From the NCBI GenBank assembly GCA_030538275.1, contig JAUNUH010000010.1:62001-126000 (forward strand): a DNA stretch of 64,000 nt. The letters are read 5' to 3'. The translations under genes were made by a program, and so were the position numbers. The DNA comes from Flavobacteriaceae bacterium. Lineage in GTDB: Bacteria; Bacteroidota; Bacteroidia; Flavobacteriales; Weeksellaceae. Positions within the stretch are counted from its first letter, which is position 1, and every line of letters starts with the position of its first letter. The notes below the pieces were generated by a model. That model saw nothing but the letters and a program-made list of their open reading frames with translations, was not told where the DNA came from and ran no database searches. Positions 1-8,621 of this stretch are shown here, in pieces.

Positions 1-257
1 TAATCAGCTATGCGGTAATTTTATTCATCTTTGCTTTCAATGACAATTTTGCGCATTTTAGGCGAGAAAATTACAACAACAGATTTTGGTTTTTACTTTT
101 GTTTACCAGCTTGTGTGTTGTGGTGGATTTTATACTTCGGCGATGGATGGAATTCGATTTAGTAACAAGTGTTTTAGAATTGAGTTTATTTGGTATTCTG
201 TGGTTTATTCTATTTTATAAAGACATCAAATCATTAAAAACACCTGTTTTTGAATGA
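1..257 (+). CDS. C-terminal end of a membrane protein (partial)
   Basis: An open frame enters from the left edge and ends in TGA at 255-257, giving about 84 residues. It has at least two hydrophobic stretches (roughly residues 33-48 and 60-75) and a charged tail, so this is the end of a multi-pass membrane protein. The stop overlaps the ATG of the flippase gene (ATGA), which implies translational coupling and a shared polysaccharide-export operon. The family cannot be named from this fragment; an O-antigen ligase or polymerase is only a guess from context. Confidence 0.6.
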   Translation, partial: ISYAVILFIFAFNDNFAHFRRENYNNRFWFLLLFTSLCVVVDFILRRWMEFDLVTSVLELSLFGILWFILFYKDIKSLKTPVFE

Positions 258-1528
258 AAGGAATCATCAATTTCATATCGGATTTTTACAAAAACAGTGG
301 TGGATGGATTTTTGCTTCTACCCTATTCAACAAGTTTATTTTATTTTTGATAAAAGTCTTTGTTTTGATGTATGTTGAGAAAGAAACATTCGGGCATATC
401 ACCTATTCCCTTGCATTATTAGCATTTTTTACGCCTTTTGTAGGAATGGGATCTCCGGCAGGATTGCTTCGATTTGGGTCGGTGATACAACAGGCACAAA
501 CTCGCCTTCAATTAGCAGGCTATGCCTTTGGTCTTGGGTTGATTTCTACCTTGTTCATGATTTTTTTGATGGCGTTGGGATTTTATTTTTACGAAAAAGA
601 CCAACCCATAGTTTCCCTGTTTTTATTGATTTTGGTTTGGCGCATGTTGGCCTTGTTTCTTTACAATCATCAATCTGCTCAAATGCGTATTGAAAATAAG
701 AACAAATTATTTGGCCAGTATGATATGGTAAATAGTCTTGTTTTACTATTGTCAGCGGTATTGCTCACCATTTTTTTCAATGCTACGGGCTATATTTTTG
801 CACTGGTGATTTCACCCATTATTACATTTATTTTTTATAGCTTTCGGTTTGGATTTCCCAAAATCCAGTTTAACATGCCCAAGGAAATAGCCAAAAAGTC
901 CTTTTGGAATTATGCTATGTTGAGTAGTTTTACCAGCGTAATTGCACAAATAGTTTTCTTTTTAGATGTATTTTTGATTGAAAAATTCATGACAGCAGAT
1001 GACGTGGCTGAATATGGAGCTGCTACTTTGATTCCGCTCAATATTTTGATTTTGCCGCTTATTTTTATGCGAACAGACTTTACCAAAATAGCACAAAACG
1101 AGCTGAATTACAAATTCTTACGTAATTATTACAAGAATTATTTTTATTTATTTTTGATTATAACTTCTGTGGGAATGCTACTATCTTATGTGCTGGGTGA
1201 ATGGCTATTTAGTTTTTTGGACGACGCATATTCTCCGTTTGACATATTTTTAATACTTATGCTGGGGTCCTGCTTTGCGATTCTATTGCGGGTTCCACTC
1301 ACAGGAATTTTAAATGCCTTGGGATTTGCCAAAATCAATACGATTACAGGTTTATTTACATTGTTTTTGAGTTTGGGGTTGAATTTATATTTAATTCCAA
1401 TTTATGGATTACATGGAGCGGCTTGGGCTACCACATTGAGTTTGATGGTTTCTGGCGTTTTGAGTTGGATATATTTTGAGTGGTATTTGAGAAAAATTAA
1501 AAATCAAGCCCAAATAGCAAAGGATTGA
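254..1528 (+). CDS. Polysaccharide (O-antigen type) flippase, Wzx/MATE-like
   Basis: This 424-residue protein is hydrophobic throughout, with about 12 predicted membrane segments, which fits the polysaccharide biosynthesis/Wzx branch of the MOP exporter superfamily. It begins with the typical short amphipathic N-terminus before the first helix and has the GFG-like and PIYGLHGAAWATTLS-type segments near the C-terminus usual in flippases. Family members move lipid-linked sugar units across the inner membrane. It is coupled to the partial gene upstream (4-nt overlap), and its 3' end overlaps the convergent FemAB-like gene by 25 nt. The substrate is unknown. Confidence 0.8.
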   Translation: MKGIINFISDFYKNSGGWIFASTLFNKFILFLIKVFVLMYVEKETFGHITYSLALLAFFTPFVGMGSPAGLLRFGSVIQQAQTRLQLAGYAFGLGLISTLFMIFLMALGFYFYEKDQPIVSLFLLILVWRMLALFLYNHQSAQMRIENKNKLFGQYDMVNSLVLLLSAVLLTIFFNATGYIFALVISPIITFIFYSFRFGFPKIQFNMPKEIAKKSFWNYAMLSSFTSVIAQIVFFLDVFLIEKFMTADDVAEYGAATLIPLNILILPLIFMRTDFTKIAQNELNYKFLRNYYKNYFYLFLIITSVGMLLSYVLGEWLFSFLDDAYSPFDIFLILMLGSCFAILLRVPLTGILNALGFAKINTITGLFTLFLSLGLNLYLIPIYGLHGAAWATTLSLMVSGVLSWIYFEWYLRKIKNQAQIAKD

Positions 1529-2385
1529 TTTTCTGCACCAAAACTTTTCATAAACTCGGCAACGCCCGGAATTTCGGAACCTTCAAAATCAAAATAATTA
1601 TATTTACCTGCATACTTTTGAATCACGAAATCAATAAGAAAATGCATGGCTAGGAACTTACGTCCAGATGTTGTCGAGGCAGAATTCAGATAATAAATTC
1701 GGTCTTGATAGAAGGCAAACAAGGCTGTAGCAATAATTTCTTCCTCTTTTTTTACAAAGTACATTTCAACGGATTTACGTTTTATCAACTCCGAAATAAG
1801 TGAATTCCGCATTTGTTGAATTTTGAAAGACTCTTTTGCCACTTGATGTTTATGGAAAAACTGCAAAAATTCTTTCGAATCATCTAATTCTATGATTTCC
1901 AGATTGTTTCTGAGCGCATTGCGCACGGTTTGTCGCTTTGAGGTTGAATAATTTTTGAATATTTCTGAATAATCAGGCCGAATATCCAACACATAATTCG
2001 TTCTTAATCGAATATTATTTTGATTTTGGATAAAATTTGAATTGGCATGATTGAAATGATAAACCACAGGATTTAATTTCAAAAATGATTCATAAAACAT
2101 ATTAAAAATGTTTGAATCTGGAGTTTTTTGAAAAAAAACGCCTAATTGCTGGCAAAAATAGGGTGGAATTATAGATTTTTTCCATAAGCTTTTTTTCATC
2201 CTAGCTCGCGTAATCGGCATTACAGCCTCGTAATCATTGTACATTAAAACCTCCCAATCACTTTTAATGAGCGCGCGTAAAAACCAACTTTGAGCATAAA
2301 TTACAGGATATGAACTGCCAGATATACAGCTATCATATTTGTCAAAATCTATTTCTGAATATGGAATCTTATGTATCAAGCTCAA
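1504..2385 (-). CDS. FemAB/GNAT-like acyl- or aminoacyltransferase
   Basis: The 293-residue soluble protein has the two-half layout of FemAB-like GNAT-fold proteins. The second half (about residues 145-290) contains a helical region followed by KKEEEIIATALFAF and DRIYYLNSA, the usual GNAT core strands, and ends with FDFEGSEIPGVAEFMKSFG, a pattern seen in peptidoglycan or polysaccharide-linked FemAB homologues. It starts 6 nt after the polysaccharide deacetylase stop, so radC, the deacetylase and this gene look like one transcript. A role in cell-envelope polymer modification is inferred from family and neighbours; the acceptor is unknown. Confidence 0.65.
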   Translation of the reverse strand: MSLIHKIPYSEIDFDKYDSCISGSSYPVIYAQSWFLRALIKSDWEVLMYNDYEAVMPITRARMKKSLWKKSIIPPYFCQQLGVFFQKTPDSNIFNMFYESFLKLNPVVYHFNHANSNFIQNQNNIRLRTNYVLDIRPDYSEIFKNYSTSKRQTVRNALRNNLEIIELDDSKEFLQFFHKHQVAKESFKIQQMRNSLISELIKRKSVEMYFVKKEEEIIATALFAFYQDRIYYLNSASTTSGRKFLAMHFLIDFVIQKYAGKYNYFDFEGSEIPGVAEFMKSFGAENQSFAIWA

Positions 2386-2391
2386 TTTTTG

Positions 2392-3627
2392 CTACGAATG
2401 TAAGAATTCAAAAAAGACTTCATCCCATTTTTCCCATTCTCTATGTCCAGAAAGGCTCTCGTTATGACACACCAAATAGAGTTTTCCATTTACTTTTTTC
2501 ACTTCTGATTCCAAATTTTTCAGAATAAAATATACATGCTCTTCACGCATATTTTTATAATCTTTGAGGGTTACATCCATTACACAAAAAGGATGTATTA
2601 ACAAGGATGTTTGCGTTTCTTTGGATAAATCATACCAAAAAAATGGATGACAAGTACCGGCTCTAAATCCAACTTCATCTGGAAATCCCATGCTATAATC
2701 TTCGTAAACTCCAGTCGATAACAGGTTTTGATAGGTTTTAGGAAATTCAAGTTTAATATAATGCTGACGACTTTTTGAAACATTTTTTCCTAATACATTT
2801 TCGAGATTTCGTTTTTCCATTTTCAAAATTTCAACATCTTTATTGGATTGAAAAGAGGGGTGTAATCCCACTAGAGCCCAGCTATTTACACTTCGAATTA
2901 TTGTGCGAAATGCCTTCTGACTAATAGGTAGATTTTTGTCGAATTCACCGTATTCTCCACATTGAAAAAAGAAAATAACAGGCTTATTTTTCATTTTTTC
3001 TTCTATTTTGGAATAAATATTCCATGGGTCTTTTTTCAAGCCAAAATAGGATAGATTACGCAAAAGCAAGTTAGAAACTTTAAATTTCAGTAGGTCTTTT
3101 ACTGCGCCTCCAACAAATCTTTTGAAGGATTTGTACTGGAATTTAAATGCTTGGTCAATGTCTATAGTAAGGATTTTTTCATATTGATTTTCCTTGAATT
3201 TTATTTCGGGAAATGATTTTAAAAGTTTTTCTTTTATTTCATAAACCAAAACATCTGCGTAGGGTATTTGCATGCGTTCGGTTTTATGAAGGTAGGAGAA
3301 TTTGGCTTGAAATCTTCCAAATGTATCAGGTTCAAAATCTAAATATTCTTCATAACGCGAAAGCAAGAAAAAAATCATTGATAATTCGTCGGTTTCCAAT
3401 TCATCAAACTCGAATTTCTGCAATGAATTTTGAAACAACAAGCCATGTGGTTTGATTTGAATTCCACCCAAATTTTCAGTTGAATAGTTGATTTTAGGAA
3501 TATTAGCATTTTCAAACTCCAAGGAATCAAAGCTCACAACAAAATGAATTCCAATAAGTTTTGATATGAAATCCAAAACATATCGTAATCGAGAAGAGTC
3601 GGCTGATGTGTAAAACAAAACCTTCAT
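2392..3627 (-). CDS. Polysaccharide deacetylase family protein (DUF7033-type N-terminus)
   Basis: This 411-residue protein has an N-terminal alpha/beta domain (about 1-140) and a C-terminal deacetylase-like barrel. The motif TIDIDQAFKFQYKS (about 155) corresponds to the catalytic Asp-Asp motif of the NodB fold, VGLHPSFQS to the metal-binding HxxxS/H motif, and FRAGTCHPF and HPFCVMD to later metal or active-site motifs. The second Asp of the first motif is replaced (DIDQ), as is common in this Bacteroidota subfamily. It overlaps the radC stop by 4 nt. The likely role is trimming acetyl groups from a surface polysaccharide, in line with the flippase next door. Confidence 0.75.
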   Translation of the reverse strand: MKVLFYTSADSSRLRYVLDFISKLIGIHFVVSFDSLEFENANIPKINYSTENLGGIQIKPHGLLFQNSLQKFEFDELETDELSMIFFLLSRYEEYLDFEPDTFGRFQAKFSYLHKTERMQIPYADVLVYEIKEKLLKSFPEIKFKENQYEKILTIDIDQAFKFQYKSFKRFVGGAVKDLLKFKVSNLLLRNLSYFGLKKDPWNIYSKIEEKMKNKPVIFFFQCGEYGEFDKNLPISQKAFRTIIRSVNSWALVGLHPSFQSNKDVEILKMEKRNLENVLGKNVSKSRQHYIKLEFPKTYQNLLSTGVYEDYSMGFPDEVGFRAGTCHPFFWYDLSKETQTSLLIHPFCVMDVTLKDYKNMREEHVYFILKNLESEVKKVNGKLYLVCHNESLSGHREWEKWDEVFFEFLHS

Positions 3628-4325
3628 AACAAGCCTTCATCTTTAAAACTTAAATACGTATTGATTCCGATAATTAGATGATCCAGCAATTCGATGGTCA
3701 TGATATCTCCTGCCGCTTTGATACTTTTGGTCACATTCATATCGGCCATACTCGGCTTCAGGTTACCGGATGGGTGGTTATGCGCCAAAATAATACTTGT
3801 AGCATTTTTGGCAAGCGCATTTTTGAAAATAATTCTTTTATCCACAACCGTTTGAGTCAAGCCTCCCATGCTTAGAGATTCTATAGCGATGACACGATTT
3901 CCGTGATTTAGATACATTACCCAAAATTCTTCGTAATTGAGATGTCCCAATCGAGGAAAAAACAAGTTGAAAGCATCACGACTTTGTTTGATTTGAGGTT
4001 TTTCTAAGGCTTCTGCAAATGCTCTTCTGCGTCCGATTTCGAGTGCTGCTATAATGCTAATGGCTTTTGCCTCTCCTATTCCATTATATTGGCATAAATC
4101 ATTGAGTTCTAAACGTGAAATTTCGTGCCAATTATTTTGACTGTCGTTCATGATTCTTCGGGCTAAATCAACAGCTGTTTCGTTGCGATTTCCGCTGCCC
4201 ATAATAATAGCCAGTAGCTCGGCATCCGATAAAGCCGCTTTTCCTTTCAACATCATTTTCTCTCGCGGACGATCTTCCTCTGCCCAGTTTTTAATCCCGT
4301 CAGTTTGTTTATATGTTCTCGACAT
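3624..4325 (-). CDS. radC: RadC family JAB/JAMM-domain protein
   Basis: The 233 residues match full-length RadC. A helix-hairpin-helix segment lies at about 73-95 (LCQYNGIGEAKAISI) and the JAMM metal-binding motif HNHPSGNLKPSMAD has His182, His184 and Asp195. RadC was long called a DNA repair protein, but its biochemical role is not settled; the JAMM fold suggests a metal-dependent hydrolase. It is the first gene of a leftward group with the deacetylase and FemAB-like genes, to which it has no obvious functional link. Confidence 0.93.
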   Translation of the reverse strand: MSRTYKQTDGIKNWAEEDRPREKMMLKGKAALSDAELLAIIMGSGNRNETAVDLARRIMNDSQNNWHEISRLELNDLCQYNGIGEAKAISIIAALEIGRRRAFAEALEKPQIKQSRDAFNLFFPRLGHLNYEEFWVMYLNHGNRVIAIESLSMGGLTQTVVDKRIIFKNALAKNATSIILAHNHPSGNLKPSMADMNVTKSIKAAGDIMTIELLDHLIIGINTYLSFKDEGLL

Positions 4326-4390
4326 GTCTGAAAATCAGACTTAAAGATATAATTAATTTTTGGGATTCCTTCTGATTTTAACAATTTAAA

Positions 4391-5017
4391 TTATTCAACA
4401 TTGATTTTTCCTTTACTTTTCTTCCAAATTTGATAACCACGAATAGCCAAAATCAAAAATATAAAAAACTGAATTCCTGTAAATCCCAAGCCTTTTGCCA
4501 AATATAATGGTATCGAAATGATATCCGTAATTATCCATCCCAGCCAGTTCTCTATCTTTTTGCGTGCCATCAAAAACATAGATCCAAAAGCAAGGCCTGT
4601 GGTGAGCACGTCAAAATAATTGGTCCAGTCTTCAAATCGATCAAAATATAAGTATATTCCAATGACAAAAAGTATGGTAAAAACAAAGATGACACCAGTC
4701 CACCACCAATCTTTTGAAGATGCCCATTCAATGGTTAATTTGTTTTCGCTGGTGATATTCGACCATAATATCCAACCATAAACGCTCATCACCGTGTAGT
4801 AAATATTTATAATAAAATCGCCAAAATATCCAATGATAAAGGTGATGTAGATGTAAATTACGGTACTAATAATTCCCGTAGGGAAAACCCAAATTTTACT
4901 TTTTTGCGCAAAGTAAACACTCAGAATTCCAAAAATTACGGCTATAATTTCTAATACAATATCAACAAGATTAGCCTCTGCATAAGGCGTTATAAAGTAT
5001 TCAATTATTTCTTGCAT
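4391..5017 (-). CDS. pnuC: PnuC-type nicotinamide riboside (or other vitamin) transporter
   Basis: The 208 residues form a small membrane protein with about seven helices. The PnuC signatures are present: WVFPTGIISTVIYIYI, YYTVMSVYGWILW, the aromatic segment FDRFEDWTNYFDVLTTGLAF and the C-terminal GWIITDIISIPLYLAKG. PnuC proteins are facilitated-diffusion transporters for nicotinamide riboside; close relatives carry thiamine or riboflavin, so the substrate is not certain. The start codon overlaps the stop of the GH3 gene (TAATG), so the two are co-translated. No riboswitch-like leader was recognised. Confidence 0.85.
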   Translation of the reverse strand: MQEIIEYFITPYAEANLVDIVLEIIAVIFGILSVYFAQKSKIWVFPTGIISTVIYIYITFIIGYFGDFIINIYYTVMSVYGWILWSNITSENKLTIEWASSKDWWWTGVIFVFTILFVIGIYLYFDRFEDWTNYFDVLTTGLAFGSMFLMARKKIENWLGWIITDIISIPLYLAKGLGFTGIQFFIFLILAIRGYQIWKKSKGKINVE

Positions 5018-6507
5018 TAATATTGTATAAATTGTTTCATCTCGTCGGCTATTTTTCTGTCATTTGCCAGACGTGGAAGTTTAAACTGTCCTCCTAATTT
5101 TCCGATGGATTTCATATAATCATTAAATCCGTTTTCTCTAATTATCGATAAAACCAAAGGTTGCAATACTTTTCCTTCAATTAAATCAAAATAATAAACA
5201 TTATGTTGTTGCACTTGGCGATCAAGTTCTTTACGAAATTCATCTAAATTTTCGGGTGATTTTTTAAATTCTATCAACCACTCGTGATAGGGCAATCCTT
5301 TTTCAGGATTTACCTGCGGTGCTACGTGAAATTCAGACACTTGTGCCGGAAATTTTTCCAAAGTTTTTGAAAGAGATTTTTCCACTTCTTGGGCTATAAC
5401 ATGTTCGCCAAATGCCGATGTGAAGTGCTTTATTCGTCCAGTAACACGAATACGATACGGATTCAAAGAAGTGAACTCTACGGTGTCACCAATGCTATAG
5501 CCCCACAATCCTGCATTGGTTGACATCAATAGGGCGTAATTCGTTTTGGTTTGAACTTCAGAAATTGAAAGTCGAGTCGGATTTTCGGTTCCAAATTCAT
5601 TTACAGGTATAAATTCATAGTAAATACCATTATTAAGCAATAGCAAGAGGTCTTCTGAATCTGGCTGGTCTTGATAAGCAATAAATCCTTCGGAGGCTGG
5701 ATAGGTTTGAATTACATCAATTTTTCGCCCTAGTAAATCCTGCATTTTCTGGCGATAGGGTTCATAATTGACTCCACCTGTAATAATCACTTCTAGATTG
5801 GGAAAGATTTGGCCGATGGGCAAGTCTTTTATTTCATTAAGTTTTTCAAAATACATGAGAATCCATGGTGGAATTCCGCTTATTAGCCTCATATCTTCAT
5901 TTAAGGTTTCTTGTACAATATGATTTAGTTTTTCTTCCCAGGCTTCGATGCAATTGGTTTGAAAAGAAGGCATCCGATTTTTTTGAAGGTATGAAGGTAC
6001 ATAATGGGCTACGATTCCAGAGAGTCTTCCTGTTTTGATTCCATTGATTTCTTCCAGCACCGGGCTTCCTTGCAAAAATATCATTTTACCCTCTACGATG
6101 GATGCACTTTTTTTATAATTAATATAGTTCAAAACGGCAGAACGAGCGGCTTTGATGTGGTATGGCATAGAATCTTTGGAAATCGGAATATATTTTGTTC
6201 CTGAAGTTGTTCCCGAAGTTTTTGCAAAATATTTGGGTTTTCCGGGCCATAATATGTTGGTTTCACCTGCTACGACTTTGTCGATATAGGGTTTGAGTTG
6301 TTCATAGTCTCTAATGGGAACATGCTTTTTAAAATCTTTTTCAGATTGTATATTTTCGAAATTATGGTCTTTTCCAAATGTGGTATTTTCGGCTTTTTTC
6401 AATAGATTTTTCAAAACTTTCTGCTGTGTTTCAGCGGGTTTTTCGATCCATTTTTTATCCTTTGCATGGACGATTTGGGCAAAATATTTTGCAAATTGAT
6501 TTTTCAT
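5017..6507 (-). CDS. GH3 auxin-responsive promoter family protein (acyl-adenylating enzyme)
   Basis: The protein of about 496 residues is full-length for the bacterial GH3 family. It contains the ATP/AMP-binding motif FAKTSGTTSGTKYIP, the middle motif YPASEGFIAY and the C-terminal hinge VTGRIKHFTSAFGEHV. Plant GH3 enzymes adenylate carboxylic acids and join them to amino acids; the substrate of bacterial members is generally unknown. The ATG at 6505-6507 (MKNQFAKYF) is preferred, because the frame upstream of it runs into the end of the M23 peptidase gene. It lies 8 nt downstream of that gene and is coupled to pnuC. Confidence 0.88.
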   Translation of the reverse strand: MKNQFAKYFAQIVHAKDKKWIEKPAETQQKVLKNLLKKAENTTFGKDHNFENIQSEKDFKKHVPIRDYEQLKPYIDKVVAGETNILWPGKPKYFAKTSGTTSGTKYIPISKDSMPYHIKAARSAVLNYINYKKSASIVEGKMIFLQGSPVLEEINGIKTGRLSGIVAHYVPSYLQKNRMPSFQTNCIEAWEEKLNHIVQETLNEDMRLISGIPPWILMYFEKLNEIKDLPIGQIFPNLEVIITGGVNYEPYRQKMQDLLGRKIDVIQTYPASEGFIAYQDQPDSEDLLLLLNNGIYYEFIPVNEFGTENPTRLSISEVQTKTNYALLMSTNAGLWGYSIGDTVEFTSLNPYRIRVTGRIKHFTSAFGEHVIAQEVEKSLSKTLEKFPAQVSEFHVAPQVNPEKGLPYHEWLIEFKKSPENLDEFRKELDRQVQQHNVYYFDLIEGKVLQPLVLSIIRENGFNDYMKSIGKLGGQFKLPRLANDRKIADEMKQFIQY

Positions 6508-6515
6508 TATTTCGC

Positions 6516-7379
6516 TTAAAACTGAATAAACTGTTCTGCATCCACAGCTTTGCCTTGAATCCATAATTCAAAATGTAGATGCGGACCCGTTGTGAGTTCT
6601 CCTGTATTTCCTACAGCGGCAATTACATCTCCTTTTTCTACTTCATCACCCACATTTTTGAATAATTTTGAACAATGTTTGTACATAGACATCATATCAT
6701 TGTTGTGTTGAATGATTATAGAATTTCCTGTATCTGGATTCCAGTCGGAAAAAACGACAATACCGTCTGCTATGACTTTGATTTCTTCTCCGGATCTGGC
6801 GGCTATATCGGTTGCAAGATGATTTTCTGTAATATCATATTTTCCTGTTACAATACCTCTTACAGGGGGGTATAAAAATCCAGAGCTTTCTGATTTGCCT
6901 GATTTTTTGATAGCTTCTAGTTCTTCTTTGGCTATTTGTTCTCTGAAAATCGAATCTTCTGGGCTTGCCCTCAAACTTTTGTCATTGAGCAGGACAATGC
7001 CTTTGGCCATCATACTATCTACCTCTGTGGATTTGATTTTACCCGAAACAACTTGTTGAATATGATCTAGAAACAAACTATTGATTGCTATGGAATCTTC
7101 TAATGCCATAATACGTTCATTGAGTTGGAGCAATTCATTTTTTGACTTTACGACATCAAATGATTCTTCTTTTTCTACAAAATAGGTTTTGAGAGGGGAA
7201 TATTTCAAAACAATCAAAGTCAAGCCTATGATTAATGAAACCAAGAATGCGCCTATGAGTAATAAGTTTAAAATATTGAGTTTTATCGAAATTTTGGATT
7301 CGTTGGTATTTTCATCGACAATCAGCCAGCGATAGCTGTGAACGAGTTTTTTGGCAATATTTTTTTTGGGTTGATTCAT
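6516..7379 (-). CDS. M23 family peptidoglycan metallopeptidase, membrane-anchored
   Basis: This protein of about 287 residues has a short cytoplasmic N-terminus, one membrane segment (about 33-57), a periplasmic helical stretch and an M23/LytM domain in the C-terminal half. The zinc motifs are visible: NHLATDIAA (HxxxD) and GPHLHFELW (HxH). Such enzymes cleave peptide cross-links in peptidoglycan or activate amidases. An upstream ATG at 7388 exists, but a good promoter -7 box at 7390-7397 would place transcription start at or after it, so the ATG at 7379 (MNQPKKN) is preferred. It leads the operon with the GH3 gene and pnuC. Confidence 0.88.
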   Translation of the reverse strand: MNQPKKNIAKKLVHSYRWLIVDENTNESKISIKLNILNLLLIGAFLVSLIIGLTLIVLKYSPLKTYFVEKEESFDVVKSKNELLQLNERIMALEDSIAINSLFLDHIQQVVSGKIKSTEVDSMMAKGIVLLNDKSLRASPEDSIFREQIAKEELEAIKKSGKSESSGFLYPPVRGIVTGKYDITENHLATDIAARSGEEIKVIADGIVVFSDWNPDTGNSIIIQHNNDMMSMYKHCSKLFKNVGDEVEKGDVIAAVGNTGELTTGPHLHFELWIQGKAVDAEQFIQF

Positions 7380-7389
7380 GAAATCCATA

Positions 7390-7417
7390 CAAAGATAAAT
7401 AATTCAAACTTGAGCAA
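7390..7417 (-). promoter_or_regulatory. Promoter of the M23-GH3-pnuC operon
   Basis: On the minus strand a TTG (7417-7415) is followed after 17 nt by TATCTTTG (7397-7390), matching the Bacteroidota consensus TTG - N17-23 - TAnnTTTG. Transcription would begin about 5-8 nt further on, leaving a leader of only a few nucleotides before the ATG at 7379. Confidence 0.6.
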
Positions 7418-7420
7418 AAA

Positions 7421-7449
7421 AAAACCGCTTCGATTTGCGAAACGGTTTT
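7421..7449 (-). terminator. Terminator of the exbB-exbD operon
   Basis: Arms AAAACCGCTTCG (7421-7432) and CGAAACGGTTTT (7438-7449) form a hairpin with one mismatch and a 5-nt loop, followed on the minus strand by a T-run. It lies 17 nt past the second exbD stop. Confidence 0.8.
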
Positions 7450-7466
7450 AATAATTTTCAATTGGA

Positions 7467-7952
7467 TTAATTTTCATCAGGATCGCCTTCAATTCCGGCA
7501 TAACTTACGTTGAATTGCTGTGCATAGCTCAATTGTTCTTTTATAGCTTGTACAAATCCTACTTTTGCAGATTTATCCACTGTCAATTGAGTAGTAAGTC
7601 CGTATTCGATAAGGTCCTGTCCGTTTTTCTTTCCGGCTTCGTCTCCAATCCAACCTCTGATGTCTGCTACTTGGGCAGGTTTATCGTTCAACAAAAGCAG
7701 ATAATCTTGTGGAAATTGCTGTTTATTTTTAGGTTTTCCGATATAGAGGTAGGCTATCATGTCTTTTTTCACAATATCTGTCATTGATGATGCTTTGGCT
7801 TTTTCTAGGTGAATATATTTGTCATATTCACTTGGTTTGATTGCCGATGCAATCAGGAAGAAAAAAAGCAACATAAATACAATATCGGGTAATGCGGCTG
7901 TAGAAATGGCCGGTGTACCTTTACTGCCTTCTCGTTTAAATTTTTGAGCCAT
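7467..7952 (-). CDS. exbD: ExbD/TolR family biopolymer transport protein (second copy)
   Basis: The 161 residues have a basic N-terminus, a single membrane helix (about 22-42, STAALPDIVFMLLFFFLIAS) and a periplasmic domain. The conserved Asp of the helix (ALPDIVF) is the proton-path residue of ExbD/TolR. ExbD works with ExbB to energise TonB-dependent outer-membrane receptors. It lies 23 nt after the first exbD gene and ends the operon before a hairpin terminator. Two ExbD paralogues in tandem are common in Bacteroidota. Confidence 0.9.
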   Translation of the reverse strand: MAQKFKREGSKGTPAISTAALPDIVFMLLFFFLIASAIKPSEYDKYIHLEKAKASSMTDIVKKDMIAYLYIGKPKNKQQFPQDYLLLLNDKPAQVADIRGWIGDEAGKKNGQDLIEYGLTTQLTVDKSAKVGFVQAIKEQLSYAQQFNVSYAGIEGDPDEN

Positions 7953-7975
7953 TGTTTAATATAATGAGTTCAACA

Positions 7976-8617
7976 TTAATTACTTGAATCTGTAGGTTTT
8001 GGTTCTGCAATCAATTTTGGATATTTTGAATCCACATCAATTATGATTGCATTATCACCTGTATTTTCTGGTTTTGATGGGTCTGCCACCACCATATTCC
8101 AATCGCGGTTGTAGGTTCGTTTCACATAAGACGCTTTCAAATCGGTATAGGCTGCTTCGATTTCTCCTTGCAGTGCCATATAATCAGACCAATTGGTTCC
8201 TTTATCAAATTTTATCGAAACGATGGCTGATTTGGGATGGTCTGAGAGCAATGCGGATCTCTGTCCATCGGGTCCGCCTTGGCACCATGTACATGGATTT
8301 CCGTCGGCATCTGTTGCGCTACCATTATCTACGTGTTCCATTACGAGATTTTTCACTTCTTTGATATTGATTTGTCTAATTTTGTCAGGGTCTTCAATAT
8401 ACAAAATTTGTCCGTAGGCATTAGCCACAAATTCAATAGCATTTTGCTGTTCTACCTTGATGGTGGTTTGATCTGGTGGTTTGGTGAGATCGGGCAATTG
8501 TCGCTGAATACCTTCTTGCTTGTCCATTGATGTTGCAATCAAGAAAAAAGTCAACAATAGGAATGCGATATCTGCCAACGAACTCGCGTTAACTTCAGGT
8601 AATTCTTTTCGAGCCAT
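7976..8617 (-). CDS. exbD: ExbD/TolR family biopolymer transport protein (first copy)
   Basis: This 213-residue paralogue has the same plan, MARKELPEVNASSLADIAFL followed by the rest of the helix to about residue 35, with the proton-path Asp in SLADIAF. Its periplasmic part is longer than usual and contains CTWCQGG (near 115), an unusual closely spaced Cys pair that could form a disulfide. It starts 4 nt after the preceding small membrane protein. It is expected to pair with ExbB as part of a TonB motor; a specialised partner for each of the two ExbDs is possible but not shown. Confidence 0.9.
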   Translation of the reverse strand: MARKELPEVNASSLADIAFLLLTFFLIATSMDKQEGIQRQLPDLTKPPDQTTIKVEQQNAIEFVANAYGQILYIEDPDKIRQINIKEVKNLVMEHVDNGSATDADGNPCTWCQGGPDGQRSALLSDHPKSAIVSIKFDKGTNWSDYMALQGEIEAAYTDLKASYVKRTYNRDWNMVVADPSKPENTGDNAIIIDVDSKYPKLIAEPKPTDSSN

Positions 8618-8621
8618 AATC

